A DNA stretch of 6,122 nucleotides from assembly GCA_040905845.1 (NCBI GenBank), contig JBBDQV010000106.1, forward strand, positions 1-6,122. Reading direction: 5' to 3'. The stretch is from VGDP01 sp040905845. GTDB lineage: Bacteria > Pseudomonadota > Alphaproteobacteria > SP197. The notes under the pieces were generated by a model that saw nothing but the letters and a program-made list of their open reading frames with translations, ran no database searches and was not told where the DNA came from. Positions 5,099 through 6,122 of the stretch are shown here, one piece after another (the stretch's first letter is position 1; each line of letters opens with the position of its first letter). Both the position numbers and the translations under genes were made by a program.

Positions 5099-6122
5099 TT
5101 GGGCGACACGGCACGCGACATCCTGTCAGCCCGCGTCGTCGGCTCCATCCACGACGTGTCGGCAACCGCTTGGGACGCCTGCGCCGGCACCGCGAATCCG
5201 TTCGTCGGCCACGCGTTCCTCGCCGCGCTCGAGGATTCCCGCAGCGTCTCGGGCCGCGCCGGCTGGGCGCCGCGGCACGTCCTGCTCGAGGATCGCTCGG
5301 GCGCGCTCGTCGCCGCGGCGGCGATGTACGTCAAGTCGCACTCCCAGGGAGAGTACGTGTTCGATCACGGCTGGGCCGACGCGTTCGAGCGCGCCGGGGG
5401 CGACTATTACCCGAAGCTCCAGGTCGCCGTGCCGTTCACGCCGGTGCCGGGCCCCCGGCTCCTGGTCCGCCCCGGGCCCGACGAGGCCACGCTGCGCCGA
5501 GCACTCCTCCAGGCGCTGATCCAGGTCGCGGGGCAATCCGGTGTCTCCTCGCTGCACGTGACCTTCGCGGACCAGCCCGACCGCCAGGCGATGAGCGAGG
5601 CGGGGCTGCTGATCAGGGAGGGCTATCAGTTCCGCTGGGAGAACGCCGGCTACGGCTCGTTCGACGACTTCCTCGGCGCGCTGCGCTCGGCCAAGCGCAA
5701 GCAGATCCGGCGCGAGCGGCGCGCGGTCGCCTCGAGCGGAGTCGACATCCGCGTGCTGACCGGCGCGGACCTGAAGCCCCGGCACTGGGACGCGTTCTTC
5801 GCGTTCTACATGGACACCGGCGGCCGCAAGTGGGGCCGGCCTTACCTCAAGCGCGAGTTCTTCGAGATCATCGGCGCGACGATGGCCGAGCGCATCGCGC
5901 TGGTCCTGTGCCGCCGCGACGGGCACCCCGTCGCCGGGGCGCTCAACTTCATCGGCGAAGCCGCGCTGTTCGGGCGCAACTGGGGCAGCGTCGAGGACCA
6001 TCGGTTCCTGCACTTCGAGGCGTGCTACTACCAGGCCATCGAGTTCGCGATCGCACGCGGGCTCGAGCGCGTCGAGGCCGGCGCCCAGGGCGAGCACAAG
6101 CTGGCCCGCGGCTACCGGCCGA
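5099..6122 (+). CDS. COG3146/DUF482-type predicted N-acyltransferase (GNAT-like), 3' end cut by the window
   Basis: The 341 residues seen here match the FemAB-like/DUF482 group (PF04339, COG3146), predicted cytosolic N-acyltransferases with tandem GNAT-like folds. Their substrate is not established as far as I know. Landmarks: ANPFVGHAFLAALEDS near the N terminus, GYQFRWENAGYGSFDDFLGA mid-protein, then the basic run RSAKRKQIRRERR, DTGGRKWGRPYLKREFF, VAGALNFIG, and GRNWGSVEDHRFLHFEACYY with EAGAQGEHKLARGYRP at the edge. Full members are about 380-390 aa, so roughly 40-50 residues are missing past the right border. The start is probably TTG at 5099, with AAGAGGA upstream. An in-frame ATG at 5066 would add 11 residues (MLGRRQREEEP), but it lies inside the likely -10 box and lacks a clear Shine-Dalgarno. 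It follows the TPP-enzyme gene by 76 bp on the same strand and could be in the same transcript or independently expressed. Confidence 0.9.
   Translation, partial: MGDTARDILSARVVGSIHDVSATAWDACAGTANPFVGHAFLAALEDSRSVSGRAGWAPRHVLLEDRSGALVAAAAMYVKSHSQGEYVFDHGWADAFERAGGDYYPKLQVAVPFTPVPGPRLLVRPGPDEATLRRALLQALIQVAGQSGVSSLHVTFADQPDRQAMSEAGLLIREGYQFRWENAGYGSFDDFLGALRSAKRKQIRRERRAVASSGVDIRVLTGADLKPRHWDAFFAFYMDTGGRKWGRPYLKREFFEIIGATMAERIALVLCRRDGHPVAGALNFIGEAALFGRNWGSVEDHRFLHFEACYYQAIEFAIARGLERVEAGAQGEHKLARGYRP

Noticed and set aside
3715..5334. A 539-codon minus-strand frame opposite the TPP-enzyme gene
   Set aside because: It mirrors the codon periodicity of the TPP-enzyme gene and has no motif of its own. 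The plus-strand product is a complete, recognisable enzyme.
5126..6097. A minus-strand frame opposite the acyltransferase gene
   Set aside because: The plus-strand frame has clear DUF482-type motifs over the whole stretch. The minus frame is a composition shadow.
1..6122. tRNA, rRNA, CRISPR, insertion sequence or attachment site
   Set aside because: No cloverleaf-like sequence, regularly spaced repeat array, terminal inverted repeat with transposase, or target duplication was found on reading both strands.

Overview
This is a GC-rich window (roughly 70 % G+C by eye). It carries six protein-coding genes in tightly packed chromosomal style and no RNA gene, CRISPR array or mobile element that I can see. 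Third-position G/C bias, GTG and TTG starts, and the gene families present suggest a high-GC proteobacterium, most likely an alphaproteobacterium (Rhodospirillales- or Hyphomicrobiales-like). This is inference from composition and gene content, not from a marker gene.

Layout: (1) a minus-strand Asp/Glu racemase-superfamily enzyme of the maleate isomerase/EutA type (90-863). It is divergent, across a 169-bp intergenic region containing a GGCAA/TTGCC inverted repeat, from (2) a plus-strand soluble diguanylate cyclase with intact GGDEF and inhibitory RxxD sites (1033-1728). (3) A minus-strand agmatine deiminase-family protein (1725-2765) converges on the cyclase, the two stop codons sharing a CTAG palindrome. 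It is divergent, across 149 bp with a good plus-strand promoter candidate, from a probable two-gene plus-strand operon: (4) a RidA/YjgF-family protein (2915-3379) and, 8 nt later, (5) a thiamine-pyrophosphate enzyme of the acetolactate synthase-like superfamily (GTG start, 3388-5022). (6) A plus-strand COG3146/DUF482-type predicted N-acyltransferase with a probable TTG start (5099) runs off the right edge.

The most notable point is gene 3. It aligns along its whole length with agmatine deiminases, but the catalytic cysteine position near the C terminus is alanine, and the aspartate of the GHVD motif is threonine. The other guanidinium-site residues (RD, LEGG, GH) are kept. It therefore looks like a full-length, open, catalytically altered pseudoenzyme or a family member with a new role. 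Two alternative reading frames at the C terminus do not restore the cysteine, so a simple frameshift does not explain it.

Functionally, several products suggest nitrogen or amino/keto-acid metabolism (racemase/isomerase, deiminase-like protein, RidA imine deaminase, TPP 2-oxoacid enzyme), but only RidA and the TPP enzyme are clearly co-transcribed. A shared pathway is a hypothesis.
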